Assembly (NCBI GenBank): GCA_964469165.1
Contig: CAYXXZ010000088.1
Location: 1 to 13,125 of the forward strand
DNA: 13,125 nt
Direction: 5' to 3'
Source of the DNA: CAYXXZ01 sp964469165
Lineage (GTDB): Bacteria > Pseudomonadota > Gammaproteobacteria > Pseudomonadales > Porticoccaceae
The notes beneath the pieces are model-generated. The model saw nothing but the letters and a program-made list of their open reading frames with translations. It was not told the DNA's origin and made no database searches. The position numbers were made by a program, and so were the translations under genes. Shown one piece after another: positions 13,005 to 13,125 of the stretch (position 1 is its first letter; every line of letters starts with the position of its first letter).

Positions 13005-13026
13005 TCGGCGCCTGCTTTGCTAGAAT
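12997..13026 (+). promoter_or_regulatory. Probable extended -10 promoter for dnaE
   Basis: TGCTAGAAT (13018-13026) contains an extended TG motif and TAGAAT, which matches the sigma-70 -10 consensus at five of six positions. A weak -35 candidate, TTCCTA (12997-13002), lies 18 nt upstream and falls inside the second REP unit. The -10 ends 36 nt before the dnaE ATG, a plausible distance for a start site and short leader. No other promoter of similar quality is seen in this gap. Confidence 0.5.
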
Positions 13027-13062
13027 CCAGGCCGATCATTTTCCCTGTCCCGGAACCCGTCC

Positions 13063-13125
13063 ATGTCTGCAGAACCCCGCTTCATCCATTTGCGCGTTCA
13101 CACCGAATATTCTCTGGTGGATGGC
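13063..13125 (+). CDS. dnaE: DNA polymerase III alpha subunit, N-terminal start (partial)
   Basis: The frame from the ATG at 13063 encodes 21 residues, MSAEPRFIHLRVHTEYSLVDG, running off the window. This matches the start of DnaE, the replicative polymerase catalytic subunit (E. coli begins MSEPRFVHLRVHSDYS). It belongs to the N-terminal PHP domain, whose first metal-ligand region is the HLRVH segment. A modest GGAA at 13052-13055 precedes the ATG by 7 nt. The adjacency of rnhB and dnaE is conserved in gammaproteobacteria. The rest of the gene lies outside the window. Confidence 0.93.
   Translation, partial: MSAEPRFIHLRVHTEYSLVDG

Overview
The window is a GC-rich chromosomal segment of a Gram-negative gammaproteobacterium. 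Every gene lies on the + strand and codes for a housekeeping function. The order is tsf (end)-pyrH-frr-uppS-cdsA-dxr-rseP-bamA-skp-lpxD-fabZ-lpxA-lpxB-rnhB-dnaE (start). Having uppS-cdsA before dxr is, from memory, the Pseudomonas-type arrangement; E. coli has frr-dxr-uppS-cdsA. The REP-like palindromes before dnaE, with TGTAGGAGC heads, also recall Pseudomonas and its relatives. The genus cannot be fixed from this sequence alone.

Layout. Bases 3-128 hold the C-terminus of EF-Ts, followed by a strong hairpin with a short T-run that probably ends or attenuates the upstream rpsB-tsf unit. Bases 192-5643 hold a tightly packed run: UMP kinase, ribosome recycling factor, undecaprenyl diphosphate synthase, CDP-diglyceride synthase, DXP reductoisomerase and the site-2 protease RseP. 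Several of these genes overlap by 4-8 nt. Bases 5706-8635 encode the outer-membrane assembly factor BamA and the periplasmic chaperone Skp. Bases 8639-12291 encode the early lipid A enzymes LpxD, LpxA and LpxB with FabZ among them. RNase HII (rnhB) overlaps the end of lpxB. A 167-bp gap with REP-like palindromes and a probable extended -10 promoter then leads into the first 21 codons of dnaE.

How the genes fit together. The cluster is an envelope-biogenesis module. Dxr and UppS supply isoprenoid precursor and the C55 lipid carrier, and CdsA supplies CDP-diacylglycerol for phospholipids. FabZ serves fatty acid elongation and competes with LpxA/LpxD for 3-hydroxyacyl-ACP. LpxA, LpxD and LpxB build the lipid A disaccharide. 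Skp and BamA deliver and insert outer-membrane proteins, and RseP takes part in the sigma-E envelope stress response. The flanking genes serve nucleotide synthesis (pyrH), translation (tsf, frr) and DNA replication or repair (rnhB, dnaE).

All twelve complete genes are full length with their key catalytic residues, and I see no frameshift, insertion sequence, CRISPR array, tRNA or rRNA. Six of the twelve use GTG or TTG starts. No gene-free stretch exceeds 300 bases. I found no sign of an undescribed system. The points worth a second look are in the intergenic DNA (a REP pair with apparent compensatory changes touching the dnaE promoter, and a long imperfect palindrome between lpxA and lpxB) and in a few residues, notably an alanine at the predicted acyl-chain ruler position of LpxA.
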